Shown piece after piece: positions 10,521 through 23,861 of a DNA stretch of 64,000 bases (its first letter is position 1; the number at the start of each line of letters is the position of its first letter). The translations under genes and the position numbers were made by a program. Below the pieces are notes generated by a model. It did not search any database. It was given only the letters and a program-made list of their open reading frames with translations, and was not told the DNA's origin. Origin of the DNA: Circinella umbellata (lineage: Eukaryota > Mucoromycota > Mucoromycetes > Mucorales > Lichtheimiaceae); contig JAIWNF010000016.1 of NCBI GenBank assembly GCA_025093555.1, positions 744,001-808,000 on the forward strand, in the 5' to 3' direction.

Positions 10521-13500
10521 TATAAAGCTTTAATTAGAACAGGAATTCGGGGAAAATAGAAATAAAAATAAAATGTAAAACGATGATCTATAATAGATCG
10601 CCTAAAAATAATAATAAAAAAACGACAACGGACGACTACTTAAAGCAAAAAAAGAAAGGAAAAAAAAAGGGCGTCCTAATTTTTTTTTTGTCACTCACAC
10701 AAAGAAGCGGAGTTGTCTTGTACCTCCAAGGAAAATCACGTCAAACAATTTTTCGATTAATTATATATCATCCACACCATAAAGGTTTACGAGAACATCT
10801 ATCCAAAAGATAATAGCTTTAATTAATTATAGCTTATATAAAGACAAAAGTATACTATTATAAGAAAAGAGAGACGTTAAATTTTTCTTTTCGATCTAGA
10901 GTTATCATTAATCATAACTGAGAACTTTTGTACCATTTTACATAGATGTTGTATCTAACCTCATATTACTGTATAGTATGACATAATTTTCTAAGTTGAT
11001 TAGGTATCTCTTATTATAATTTAATAAGCATATAATGCTATGTAAAAATTAAATGAACAGTTTTTTTAAGGAATCGACAGACTAGTATGTGCGCCCGATC
11101 CACGACTCTTTTCCCCTGATTTTGTTGGGGTTGCTATAGACAACAAACTTATTACCGATCTAATAATTATTTTCGAAATAGACCATTATTATATACTATG
11201 TTGCCATAATAATAGTAACACTTGTTAGAAATTAGTGCTTTTGTTACTTTAAGTATAATGTTATCAAATTAAATAAAAACTATCGACAGCTGGTAGACGA
11301 AGTACGATGTATTATAATCGAGGCTTTTATAAGCTAAAAACCGCTACAGTAATTCCATTCAATTTTTTTAATTGTTGTTGACAATGGTGTGACACCTAGT
11401 GTAGCTTTCTAGTTTTTAGTTGGCTACACATGCGCACAATCTGGCTCTAAACATGATGTTTTGGTGGTTAATCAAGAGAAAGGTGTGAAGCTTTTAGTAA
11501 TTATTTGCTTTATTTACTAACATTATATTATATATTTCCAGCAGCTTTAAAACCTCAGTGCCAAAAAAGAATAACCTCCGGCGCTAGCACTGCTACTACC
11601 AATGTCTGTCAATATAGTGAAAGTAAATACGTCTACGTATTATATTAACTATTACAAATAGTTACGTATTTTTTAATCTGTTTTGTATTAGAAAATTAAA
11701 TAAAAATATTGACTGATATTGTTATATATTAATGTTTAATAAACCTCTTTAGTACATATAATATCTATCAGATAGCTTGGTGATTACGAAAAGCAAGAAA
11801 AAAAAGAAAAAACGTATTTTATTTTATCTAGTTTAAAAGGAAAACCACTTAAAGAATCGTTGATTTACATCTTTACTTTCACAGGAAAAATAAAAATATG
11901 TTGTCCACACAAAGTCAAAATTTATGCCCAGTCATCTTATTAGTATAGTTTTGAACATGAGCTTTAGTTATTGAATAGTTCAGAAGTGAATAAAGGATGA
12001 TGTATCATTATCATACCTTATCGATATACCAGTTTAATGGAAATCTTACAGAATGTTTCATGTCGAAGGGGGAAATGAACAATTTTATATTCGAAGCAAG
12101 CATGTAATCAAGTTCACAATAAGTGTAGACCACCAGCACTATAATGTATCTAGTGCACAACAAAGGTGCCTATGCAGAAAGATTTCACATTTAAAGCGAT
12201 TAAATGTGTAAGCAATATATGACAGCCTTGAAAAAAAAAAGTTCATGCACGGAGTATACAATAACAATTACTTATTACACGTGAGAATTAAATAGCCAGA
12301 ATTTAGAGATAGAATCACATTTATTTTGAAAGTTGAAACAGATTCTGTCTTTCGGCTATTACATAACTTTATATTAGTTTATATTCCTTCCTTACAAAGG
12401 ATTGACAGTAAAGGATATATGAACAATAGGAAAGACTGATTAATGCTCATCAAGAATGTATATTATCCAGAATTCAGTACTCATAGCTGGTGGATTATCG
12501 TATGGATAAATCTATATTTCCGATAACATTCTTAATGGAAATGTTGCTCACTTGTTTTACATTATGCAAAATGCATGTATCGATACTCAGAGTACATAAT
12601 CAGTTATTTACAGTTTTTTAGAGAAAACTATAGGCGGAGCACAAGCGCAGCAAACGGAAAGAATTAATCAGCTTTTTTCCTTAATTGATTTATATACTCC
12701 AAAAGATCAAATGTTCAAATTATTCTTTTGAAAATAGATCAATAATATAAAGCAATTAACTACCTTTCAGGGATTTCTTTTGGGATGTAAGTAATTACAA
12801 TCTTCTTCAAATATTCCTGTTAATCTACTATACGGAATTTACTTGGTGTAATATAAAAGTTTATTTTTACTGCATCAATGATACTGTATCCGGAACCTGT
12901 TTTTTTATGATGTCTTATAGGCTTTTTTGGATTTGATGAGGCAACACATGTCTCTTTATACACACACGAATTTAAAAAAAAAGTACAAACTGTCTAAAAT
13001 GTCCCCATGTTCTCATGAGAAATTACATATTCACATATTAGAGTTCCGAACAACCCAATGAGTCAATGGGTCAAAGTTAAAGACAGGAACAACGTTTTCC
13101 CCTCCGTCTTATGCGACAGGTTCGTCGGATAAGCGTCATATAGCGTCATCTGATCGAAACTAAATCACTGCTGACATATATCCAAACGCTGTGTGCAAAT
13201 GTCATGATCTACCTAAAGGTACCAAATGAATTTCAAACAAATTTTCATCAAACTAACATATTTTTACTTTCTCAATAGCCAAATAATTCATTATCTCCTA
13301 AACATTGAATAATTATTGCGTAAATATATGTATGTCTGTAGATAATATACTACAATTTACTCTTACTCTTATAATGTGTTGTGTGCGTATATGTTTGTAT
13401 TTATGGAAAAAGGTATAAAAAAAAACGAGAAGTGTTACACTAGCTTTTTCAGGAATCACAAAGAACCTTTTCGGAACTGAACGGTCTTTCTTTTTTTTCT

Positions 13501-13602
13501 TAAGTGCGTATCTTTTTCATGTTATTCCATTCTTCTTTTGTTCATTTTATTTTATTACTATAAATTATTGAAATACTTACTATTTATTTGTCACTATCGC
13601 TC
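10521..13602. other. Intergenic, 3.1 kb, no gene seen
   Basis: This AT-rich stretch separates the divergent Nup35 and MFS genes and must hold both promoters. I see no conserved reading frame, RNA gene or clear repeat. Pyrimidine-rich tracts lie just upstream of the MFS start (13480-13560). Confidence 0.5.
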
Positions 13603-16166
13603 ATGGCAACACAACAAGAAGATCATAGATCAGAAACAATTGTCCATAACAACAATAGTTATAAAATGAAGTTACAAAACATATCATGGAAACAGAGTAC
13701 TTGGATCAAACACCTCATTGGCGATCCATATGTATCGGACGATCCACAGCAACTGTCAATGAGACATAAACAAATTATTATATTTATCGTTGCATTGAGC
13801 GGTATTAGTGGACCATTAGCTAGTATGATTGTACATATTGTTGTCTTTTAATTGCTTTTTCTTAAGCAAGTAATCTGTTATGAGCTCTTATTAATAATTA
13901 CGTAATTATAAATAATGAAATTACTTATAGTATATGCCGGGTTTACTGAGTGTTGCTCAAGATCTTAATACTAGTATGGAAGCTGTTAATGGTACAGTTT
14001 CAGCTTACGTTGTATTTATGGGTATTGCTGTAAGTTTTATGCATGTATATGTATATTACACACGTAGATCAATCATATTAGTCATTATCAATTGAATAGT
14101 TAAAAAAAACTTTACTTTTTATTATATTTTTATCCCCTTTAGCCATTGTTTTGGGCAGTATTATCCGATTACTATGGAAGAAAACGGATGTATTTATTAA
14201 GTATTATTATAGGGATATTTGCATCCATTATTTGTGCCATATCAAACAATATTGCCATGTTAGTTGTATTCCGAGCAATCCAAGCTGCCGGTTCTTGTGC
14301 AAGTCAAACATTGGGTAAATTTATACGCGGGATCTAAGAAAATTATAATTATTATTTGATTGCATAAAGTAGCAGTAAAAAAACAGGGGTCGTTCCTCGG
14401 ATCTATTTCGCTTGTCGCTTCCATTTCTAACAGTTATTTATAAAAAAAACAGGTGCTGGTGTCATTGCAGATACATTTCCTGTTGCTCAAAGAGGACGTG
14501 CTTATGGAATTTTTTATACGGGTCCTCTTGTAGGTCCTGTAATGTATGTATTTTTACAATAATTATAAAACATTTCTTTTTTTTAAAACATGTCATTCAT
14601 TTCGAAGACTAAATGATCTTTTTAAACGTCTTATTTATTATTACTATTATTCCCAAAAAAGTGGCCCGACAGTCGGAGGTAATTTATTGTTTGGATGCTC
14701 TTGATGCATTTCTTGATCTGATTTAAACGGTTTTTTTTTGTTCGATTAAACGACTTTATTTTATATAGGTTTCTTGTGTCAATATCTTGGGTGGCAATCT
14801 ACTTTTTACTTTACTGCTATTCTTGGTGAGAAATAAAGTATTTCTATGTAGGGGATGGAAGATTTACTAACATTAAAGAAATCTGTAGGTGGCGTATTAC
14901 TTATATTAGTAGCAGCCTTTTTACCTGAAACATTAAGAAAGAAACGAGCAAAGGATAATGATAACAATAATAATCTCAATAATTCAAGTAGTCATGCAAT
15001 AAAAGAAATGATCACTGTGTTTGGGCCCATGCTATCCATGTTACAAGACCCAAGTGTCTTGGTGATTACCATTTACAGCACTGTTATTTTTGCATGTCTT
15101 TATTTTCTTGTAAGCATCTCTTTACATATTTTCAACTTATGTAAAGCTATTTATATAATATACTCTGCTTTCGACTTGCTACTTATAGTATAAAAACATT
15201 ATGTTTATCAATTAGAATCCAACCATTACTGATACATTTCAAAGCTTATATGGTTATAACGAATGGCAAGTTGGCTTATGTTATCTTGCTTTTGGAATAG
15301 GATTAATGATAGGAAGTGTTGTTGCTGGTCAAGTATCTGATCTTGTCCTTCAATGCCTTCGTAAGAAAGCACCAGGACAAAAAGTTATTCCGGAAATGCG
15401 CTTACGTGCAGCCATCCCTTCTTTCTTTTTGATTCCAGCTGGCTATCTTATTTATGCTTGGACAACTGAATATGCTGTTGGTGTTTATGCACCTATTATT
15501 GGACTCTTTATTTGTACGTCTATATACTATTAAGTCTATTTACTATTATTATTATTGCAGAGAATATCAATTTTTTTTTTGATATAAGCAAAAATGGCTG
15601 ACACCGTACATATATATTGGCGATTTTATTTTTAGATGCATTTGGACAAATGTCCGCATTTACTCCTGCGACGGTTTACTTGGTAGACTCACAACCCGGA
15701 AGATCTGCGACTGCTGTAAGTAGATGGGAGGGATCTATATTGTAACGCACATATCAAATAACATATATCTAACTTAAATGTATTTCTTACTGTATTTATT
15801 TCCTGTTAGGTTGGAGTAAACAACTGTTCTCGTTCAGTAGTAGCTGCCATTATGGCAATCTTTTCTACAGAAGCGCTTCATACACTTGGTACTGGAATCT
15901 TATTTAGTATTTTAGCTGCCATTAATGTTGTTAATATTATATTTATTATTTTATGCATGATTTACGGCCAACGATGGAGAGAAGCCTATGCATCTAAGGT
16001 TAAAGCCCGTAATCATGAACATCAAGATGAACAACATCAAAAAGAGACATCACAAAGGAATAGTGCTAATGGTACTAGCCATAATCATGACGAGGAAGAA
16101 CGTAGACTTAATGAAACTGAACATGCTTTGGCAAGAATTGGTTCAAGACATAGTGGCATTTTATAA
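13603..16166 (+). CDS. Major facilitator superfamily drug:H+ antiporter (DHA1-type)
   Basis: Ten exons: 13603-13830, 13931-14029, 14143-14314, 14453-14543, 14662-14678, 14769-14825, 14889-15109, 15216-15513, 15636-15715 and 15810-16166, giving 539 residues, normal for a 12-helix MFS protein. Motif A is AVLSDYYGRKRMYL between helices 2 and 3; antiporter motif C is GPLVGPVIGPTVGG in helix 5, assembled from exons 4, 5 and 6. The central cytoplasmic loop (KKRAKDNDNNNN) and the charged tail are hydrophilic. The closest match in memory is the Aqr1/Qdr group, which exports drugs and organic acids at the plasma membrane; substrate is unknown. Exon 5 is only 17 nt. The start at 13603 is the first ATG of the open frame. 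It stands alone with its own promoter. Confidence 0.9.
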
Positions 16167-18538
16167 ACTCAAAGAAAAGCGATGATTATGATACGTGCAG
16201 ATCAAAATATATTACAATGAGAAAGCCCTGTCTCGGTGCCATTTGGGGGTGGAAAATATATTGTAGTTTTCTACCGAAAATTAGTATTCTGTCAATTTTG
16301 CTATTATAAATAACCGTAATAGACAAGTGCATTTTTTTGAGTTATGGATCAGCATCTGTTTATATTTATTCTTATTTATTCTTATCATAAAACTACTATA
16401 CGTATAAACCATTATTTTCTTCACTGTTACAGTATTTCTTAGAGCTGTACTTTCTTATTTACACCCCCCCCATCATTCTTCTTTTCCTTTGCACTTCTAT
16501 AATATTTGCTTAAATAGTAAGACATTTTAATACCTTTTTTTCGTTTACTTAATACCTAACAGTAATATAAATATAAGATACAAATGTTTAACAATACATT
16601 CATTATTTCTACTTTTCTTATTTTACTTATTTTACTTATATATTAATATACAAAAAAAAATATTGAACCCTAGAAGAAGAATAAAAGAGCATATATTAGA
16701 AAGTACTAAAAACAAGGAGTAGTATTTTTTTTTGCTTTTTTTTTTTGATTATAGTTTGTTTATTAATTTATCATTTATGAAATATTGTATTTCTTTTTTT
16801 TCAAGCATTGCTTGCCACTTTTTCAGTGACAGAAACATTATATACATTTGATGAATTTACTGCTCTTTCTTCTACATCATCATTATGATTACGATCAGAA
16901 TTTTAGGTGAAGTGGTTAACAGTTCATAATGTTCCATAAAGAGTAACTCTCAAATCCTATTTATAAAATATAAATTTAAATAATTAAGGGAAAAAAACTG
17001 CACAGTTTGCTCCTTTAACATATAATATACAGTGTATCTAATTCTGACATAATAGTAAGAATTGTTACAATAAAAATACAATAAAATAAAAACTGTCATT
17101 TTACCTTTACTAGTATTTACTGAAACTTATATAAAAGAGAAAAAAGAGCTGTTTATCACAATTGTTTTTAGTTCTTATTAATTAATTCCCCTAAATTTTT
17201 ATCAACTTATTACAATAACAAACAATAACAAAGAATAAAATTAACAACTAAATGCGTGGAAAGAAATTGACACAATCTTGTGGAAGTATTGATAAAAGAG
17301 GTCGAATGACTCGGATAATGACTTTTGGAAGTTTACAAATTACATTTTTCGCAGCACTTTTTGATAAGTATGTGCAGTTACTACTATGTACTAATGATAT
17401 GATATGATATTATGAGGAATTCGGAGGAGCTCCGTCGAATAATGTCATCTAATATTAGTGTATCGTACAAAGAAAGGAAAGAATCTAGGTTTATTTTTAT
17501 GCATTTTTACCGGGTTGTATTTACTGAATCTAATTATTTTTTTATTTAAAGGGTGAGATTACTTGATCATTTGTCAATATTATCGTCATTAATATATTAA
17601 GATAAGCTTTATATAATCATCATTTGATTATATATTATCAATAACAAACTGTCAAGCAATTAACTTGAAGATTCAGGAAGAAGATGAGGGTACAGGAGGA
17701 GGGGAAATGTAAGTATAGTTACGAGGTTTTCTTAGCAAATTATCGGACAACTGTGGCATGAATACCACCCTCTCAGCTTATTGGCTTCTTGAGCTCGAAA
17801 AGCTATTTTATAGGGATCTTTCTGTAAAGGCATAACGTTACTTTTTTCAAAAATATTGGTTAGAACACAAAGATAAAAATAATAGGAAACGAATCAATAA
17901 AAAAAATTTAATATCTAAACTATGAGCATTATCCACCTCTCTCGTTTTTCTTATAAAATGTGTTTTAGTGTTTGGGTGTGCCATAGGGAGTTTTGCTATT
18001 CTATTCAAAAGGTGCCTTTTTTTGTTATTGTCTCTGATTCTGGTTGCTATAGCAATCAAGATAAGAGAAGGGACTTTATTAAGGCGATTGGCTTTTGATA
18101 ATATGCATGTTAATCAAGGCTGTACCTGGACATACAATTATTGCCGTTCTAACAATTAGTACGTATAAGGGTTCTCCATTTGGTGGTAATATCTACTACA
18201 CTACTTTTGTTCCAATCAACAATCACATTATTAACTTTCAGATTGCTTATTACTTTGCGTCTTCTTTGGCAAAAAAAAAGAATTGTTATAAACTATATAC
18301 TTTATTTATAAGTTATAATTAAATTTCTAAACAATATATGATAAAAATAATTCATTGAGCTACTAATGACCTCATGACTAAAAATTAAACCTTTAAAAAT
18401 ACTCTAATTCTCATTTTTTTTTTATTTTGATAAATAAAATAGTATATGATAATAATGAAAAAAAATAAAGTACAAATAAATAAAAAAGTTTAGGTAAGTC
18501 AGAAGGGGAGGGAGGAGATAGTTATAATTTCCCACCTT
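16167..18538. other. Intergenic, 2.4 kb, only weak coding hints
   Basis: Between the convergent MFS and CoA-transferase genes. There are isolated coding-like pieces (minus-strand tail at 16905-16803, plus-strand start at 17251, plus-strand frame at 18095-18322), but none connects into a gene. A stretch of poly-T/poly-A near 16720-16800 could be MFS 3' flank. Confidence 0.4.
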
Positions 18539-20843
18539 TTATTGATTAATAATGCCTTGGTCTTTTAATGCTTTGATCTCCTTTTCCGATAAACCTAAAG
18601 ATTGTTTCAAAACTTCATCTGTATTTTGACCTAAATCTGGACCAGCCCATTTAGTTTCACCTGGTGTAGTTTGAAGTACTGGAGACATACCAGGAATCTA
18701 TTATAAAATAATATATATGTATTATAAAAGAAAAATCAATATCTCTTTCTTTTCTGTTTTTCTGTTTATATATATTACCTTGAGTTCCCATCCATGACCT
18801 TCTTCAGATGTACCAACGGTAACAGTTTCAATCATACCACGAGCATTAATATGCTCATCTTCAACAATATCTTTTGCATTATAAATTTTACCAGCAGGAA
18901 CAGATGCTTTTTCTAGTTCTACAAGTACTTGATCAGGAGTTTTTGTTGCTGTCCATTCACCTAATAAAATATTCATAATTTAATACTTTTTTTTAAACGT
19001 ATTTAAATTATAATCTATAACTTACTGATAGCATCATCAATCAATTGTTGATGTTTAACACGATGAGCATTTGTTTCATATTCAGAACCAATCTTTTTTT
19101 TCAAAAGAAAAAAAAATTAAATGTTGTCAATTTTATGAAAAAGTGGTGGTGGGTGAGACAGGATTATTCTATTAATAAAGTATAATGTTCTTACCAAATC
19201 TTCTCTACCAATAGCAGTCATTAATCTTTTATAAATTGTATCACCATTTCCACCAATAATTACATATCGACCTTCTTTACAAGGATAAGTGTTTGTAGGC
19301 ACTACACCTGTAACGGTAGATCCAGATGGTTGACGGATCTTTAATAATTGAATGAGTCAATGCGTGAATTAGCCAATAATAATAATATAAAAAAAAATTA
19401 CCTCTTGAAAACGATCATATTCAGGAATAACACTTTCCATCATATTAAGCATACTTTCATAGATAGCTACATCTACTACTTGACCGGTTCTTGTTGTTGA
19501 TGTTGATGATGATAATTTATTACGTCCAATTAAACCAAGTAAAACACCTAATGCAGCATGCATACCAGCTAATGAATCACCTAAACTGATATTAGGTCGA
19601 ACCGGTGTTTGACCTGGAAATGCATTTACATAACGAAAACCACCCATGCCTTCACAAACAGATGCAAATCCAGGACGTTTAGAATAAGGTCCAGTTTGAC
19701 CATAACCTGAAATACGAGTATAAATCAAACTGGGATTTGTAGCATAAAGATCCTCTATATATATGTACATATATTCAAATGCAATTATCATTAAATTAAT
19801 TAGTTATATTCGTATAATAATATTATATAAACATTCAAAAAAAAGAAGAATTACCAGGTCCAAGCCCCCATTTTTCCATTGTGCCAGGCTTAAAATTTTC
19901 TATAAGAACATCGACGTCCTGTGCCAATTGCTTTACCAAACTTTGATTTTATAATTTAGTTTTTAAATTCATGCTTTTGTTTTTCACTTGTTATTATATT
20001 TTTTAAATTTTTACCTTCTACCTTGATCTGTTCTTAAGTCAATACAAATAGATTTCTTATTTCTACCTAAACTACGGAACCAAGGACTTTCACCATCTTG
20101 ATCCACATGTCTCCACTTACGAAGAGGATCGCCAGTTTTAGGTGGTTCTACTTTAACCTTAATTTTTTTTTTATTTTAATATGAAGTTTCTCGATTTTTT
20201 AATATCCTATAAACTTTTTCCTCGACACCTACCACATCTAATACAATAACAAACACATAATGATAATTTAATTGACTCTATCCATTCATGCAATACACAT
20301 ATCAATACATAATAATAATAATAAAATTTACCTGCGCCATAATAACTTTAGACATATGATGTAGAAAAATACATATTTATTTAAATTAGCTTTTCTCTTT
20401 TTTTTTTCAAGCGAATATAATAAATCCATTCAGTTTTTTTTTACCCTAAGATAGATCCACAAAAAGGTCCAGCAATTAACTATATCACAAAAAGAAAAGA
20501 AAAAAGAAATATGTTTTAATAGTGAATAAAATAATGCTGTCACTCTTTTATACTTTATTCTTTATCGTACCTGACCAAGTTCCAGAACTCGAATACCTTC
20601 AAGTGGTTTAGGAGCAACTGTACTATTGAATCGTCGTGCGGCCGTCCCTTTTTTTTCGAGGAAGAGAGAGAGAGAATTCACATGAGTATGAAAAAGTTTA
20701 AGACATGTCGTGGTTGGTTGTCATGACACGATCGATTCTTATAGTTTTCCTTTTTTTTTTCTTTACTAAGAAAAAAAAGGGGTTCTCTTACATGACAGTC
20801 TACTTGATAATGAGGATGATTTGAATGAAACTAGTCTATTCAT
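18539..20843 (-). CDS. Class III CoA-transferase, SUGCT-like, mitochondrial
   Basis: Twelve exons: 20843-20792, 20647-20571, 20479-20445, 20345-20332, 20237-20233, 20157-20015, 19940-19855, 19754-19402, 19338-19195, 19092-19026, 18960-18779 and 18697-18539; 438 residues, the size of human SUGCT. The first ~30 residues (MNRLVSFKSSSLSSRL, later ARRFNST) are Arg/Ser-rich without acids, a likely mitochondrial presequence. Family III (CaiB/Frc) marks follow: EGIRVLELGQLIAGP, GADVVKVEPP, NKKSICIDLR, ENFKPGTMEKWGL, ISGYGQTGPY and the LGDSLAG segment whose Asp (about 197) is the expected catalytic nucleophile. SUGCT moves CoA from succinyl-CoA to glutarate or hydroxymethylglutarate. GADVVKVE is encoded only if exons of 14 and 5 nt are used. 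The gene is divergent from the Chs7 gene. Confidence 0.9.
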
Positions 20844-21772
20844 GACTGAATGAATGAAAAGAAAGGGAAAAAAAAAAAAGTTTTAAAGATTATCCGTCAA
20901 ATCCTCATTAAAAAAATAGCCGTTATTTTTGAATTTCCGTTCGCATGATTTGTGTTTTTTTATACACATAGCAACAAGCTGTTTTTTAATTATTTTTATA
21001 ATCACATATATACAGAAGAATGGGAGCAGACGTTTTACTGTATTGATAACTAGACACATTCTCGGTACTTACTCTGGCATCAAATCAAAACCGTGGGATT
21101 TACATACCCAATTCAGTTTTTTATTGTACTAACTCCTTTTTTAACATACTCTATATTTTCATCCTATTTTGTGGAATATAGAGAGAACTTTTGAATTGTA
21201 GGGTAATTTCTTTTTACATATAAAAAAATGAATATTGATTATCATATGATTTTAATGATACGTTGGCACATAACCGTTTTCGTAGAAAAAAAAAGTTCCT
21301 CTAACCAACAAAAAAAAAGACTTATGGATATGATAAATAAAAAATGTTCATTTTAGAAGCAGCAGGAACCATATAGCATACATACCTAGTTATAGAATGA
21401 GATGACTCGTTTAAAAACACGGTGTATATTAGGTAACTGAATACACCATCAACTGCATATCTAATAATAAAAATCAATTGAGCAAGTTTCTTTTCATTAT
21501 TCCAGTTTTAACATGCTAATAAGAAAGGGAAGAAGAAATACATATATATATATATATATATATATGAATAAAGAAGTATATCTTAAAAACGAAAACAAGA
21601 ATACATAAGAGCTGAAAGATGGGTAATTTTCAGTTGTATTCGAAATAAAGCTATTATAAAATCAAGCAAAGAAAAAAGAAAAGTATACTTTTTTTTATTG
21701 AATGAGTTTACAAAGTGATCCATTTTAATCCCCTTTTTTTTTCTATTCAACATAATATAATATATATTATTT
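20844..21772. promoter_or_regulatory. Shared upstream region of divergent CoA-transferase and Chs7 genes
   Basis: The 0.93 kb between the two start codons contains only AT-rich DNA with a 24-nt (AT)12 run at 21542-21565 and T-rich tracts near each start. No specific operator is identified. Confidence 0.4.
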
Positions 21773-22674
21773 ATGTCACCTGTTCATGTCAATTTTCAAT
21801 TCTTTAAATTTGATGGTGTATGCCAATCAGTCGCGTTAACTCTTTGTCCACTGATTGGAAAATCAGATGGTATTGAACCATTATGTTATTCACGTAATGT
21901 AGAGTTTGCTGGTATGCTCATATTTCAGCCAGGTAAAATAACTTTGTTATATTGCAAATGATATTTATCTATCTAATTCAATTATTATTGATACACTGAT
22001 TCGTTTTTTTTTTCAACAAGGCACATTATTGATGAATTTAATATCAATACTCATGACAAGTATTATGATTTATCATATCAAAACAAAATACACTGCTATA
22101 GGTAACCCTTTTTTTTCTAAGTAGAATGATTTCGACCTTACTATTACTATTGATATTATTAGCAGCACACTAAACTATAATATTCGAATCACATATACGA
22201 CAACAACGAACCACCACACACACAAGAAAAGGTCGAAAAGAAATTACCATGTTTTTTCAATTATACCTCATGACTATCCTACTTGATATGTTATTAGTTA
22301 CAAGTATTATTCCAAAGGCATCTATCCTTTATCCAGTGCGTATATTTTTCTTTTGAAAAAAAAAAAAACAATAACGATAACGATAAAAAAAGAAAAGAGT
22401 ATAAGCTTCTTTTTTCATCTTGTAACCAAGTGACTAAAAAAACATGTTGTCATGAAGGATCCATTAATTTATTTCCCCTCACTACCGCTCTTCGTTTTTT
22501 TTTATTTTAGTATTTTACAGCAGCTCATTTAGGGCTTGTTAGTGCTACATTTTGGTGTTTATTATTAAATGGATTTGTAGGTTTTCAATTCGCCGAGGAT
22601 GGTACACCCATTAGTTTATGGGTAAGTTTTTTTTTTTCCACTTTTCTTTTTCTTCAGAGAAAATAGAGCTTCAG

Positions 22675-22705
<31 letters not shown>

Positions 22706-23309
22706 TACTAATAAACTCTATCATGCATTATAAAATTGATGCCATTTTTCTTTTTGGGGGGGGACCTATATTGTGGAAATACTTTTTATGTATTTTTCCC
22801 ATATATAGTCTATCCGAGTTACATGTCTTACTGTTTGGTTGATCGTCACATTGATTTCCATTTTGACATTTAATAATATTGGATTACTCAATTATGAAAG
22901 ACCTGCTGTACTTTGGATTATCTATTTCATTGTCAATAGTGCCGCTTTTATCATTTATGTGATTATGCAAGTTATTTTAGTCGTATTTACATTGGATGAT
23001 CCATGGGCACTCGGGGATATAGTATTTGGAGCCTTATTTTTCCTTATTGGCCAAGTCATTATGTATGTATTCTCCGTGCCATTATGTGAATACTTCAAAC
23101 ATTATATGGATGGATTATTCTTGGGAAGTGGATTTAACTTATTGGCAGTCATGATGGTATACAAATATTGGGATTCCATTACAAAGGAAGATTTAGAATT
23201 TGCTTTGGATTCTAAACCACAACATTGGCAAATTTTACAACAAGTGAGAGAAGAAGAAGAAGAAGAAAAAGAATTCAATTATTATCAACAGCAACATCAA
23301 CACCTTTAA
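21773..23309 (+). CDS. CHS7: Chitin synthase export chaperone
   Basis: Five exons, 21773-21932, 22021-22101, 22232-22335, 22511-22621 and 22809-23309, give 318 residues. The Chs7 family pattern is followed throughout: ALTLCPLIG, then [24 protein letters not shown], the invariant-looking [13 protein letters not shown] loop, [30 protein letters not shown], and the C-terminal HYMDGLF and [15 protein letters not shown] blocks. Seven hydrophobic segments fit the polytopic ER topology. Chs7 lets class IV chitin synthase (Chs3) fold and leave the ER, so it supports cell-wall chitin and chitosan synthesis. The last ~35 residues are Glu- and Gln-rich and variable. The start has no alternative upstream. 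Confidence 0.95.
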
Positions 23310-23861
23310 ATAAAATAAAAAAAGGATTAGATAAGGTGGTTTTTTATATATCAGTTTTTTTTTGTGTTATGTGTTGCTTTTTGTGCTTGTGAAAAAACTT
23401 TTTTTCTCTTTCGCGCAAAAATGAATAAGACGCGTTTTTTTTTTATACATGTATAATGTGTAAGAGGGGGTTTGCTCGGCTTGTTTGACTCCGCAAACAC
23501 GTCCCTTTCAACTTTTTTTTTATTACTTTCTACTCCTTTTTTTTAAACTCTTTCAAACACGCGATACACGAACACGGATTCCCCTTTTTTTTTTCTTTCT
23601 AAAGTTGAAGTTGAAAAGAAAGAGTGTGTGAGTGTGTGTGTTTTGTGTCTGAAAAAAAAAAAGGTAATATCGTTATTTTTATTTGTTATATAATACTATT
23701 TTCAAGAGAAAAAAAAAACGTAATGGCTCATTTGAAAATTTTGACAAGACTCCCTTTTTCTCGGTATACCAACAAGTCAATCGAACTCGATTTCAGAAAA
23801 AAAAAATACTAGGAAAAAAAAAAGAGTGTGAAAAAAAGTTGTAAAGAAACGTATAAAAAAA
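23310..23861. other. Intergenic, 0.55 kb, promoter side of the SET gene
   Basis: T-rich and A-rich tracts and a (GT)n stretch near 23623-23648, with no gene. A 62-residue open frame here is low-complexity and not supported. Confidence 0.5.

Noticed and set aside
16803..16905. Minus-strand tail resembling a gene end (NDDVEERAVNSSNVYN)
   Set aside because: A stop lies immediately upstream in frame and no acceptor joins it to anything.
17251..17600. Possible two-exon small gene starting MRGKKLTQSCG
   Set aside because: Splice signals could give about 54 residues, but there is no similarity, domain or second support.
18095..18322. Open frame with VPGHTIIAVLTIS, vaguely like ATP synthase subunit k
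   Set aside because: Similarity is a few residues only, and the rest of the frame is not like that protein.
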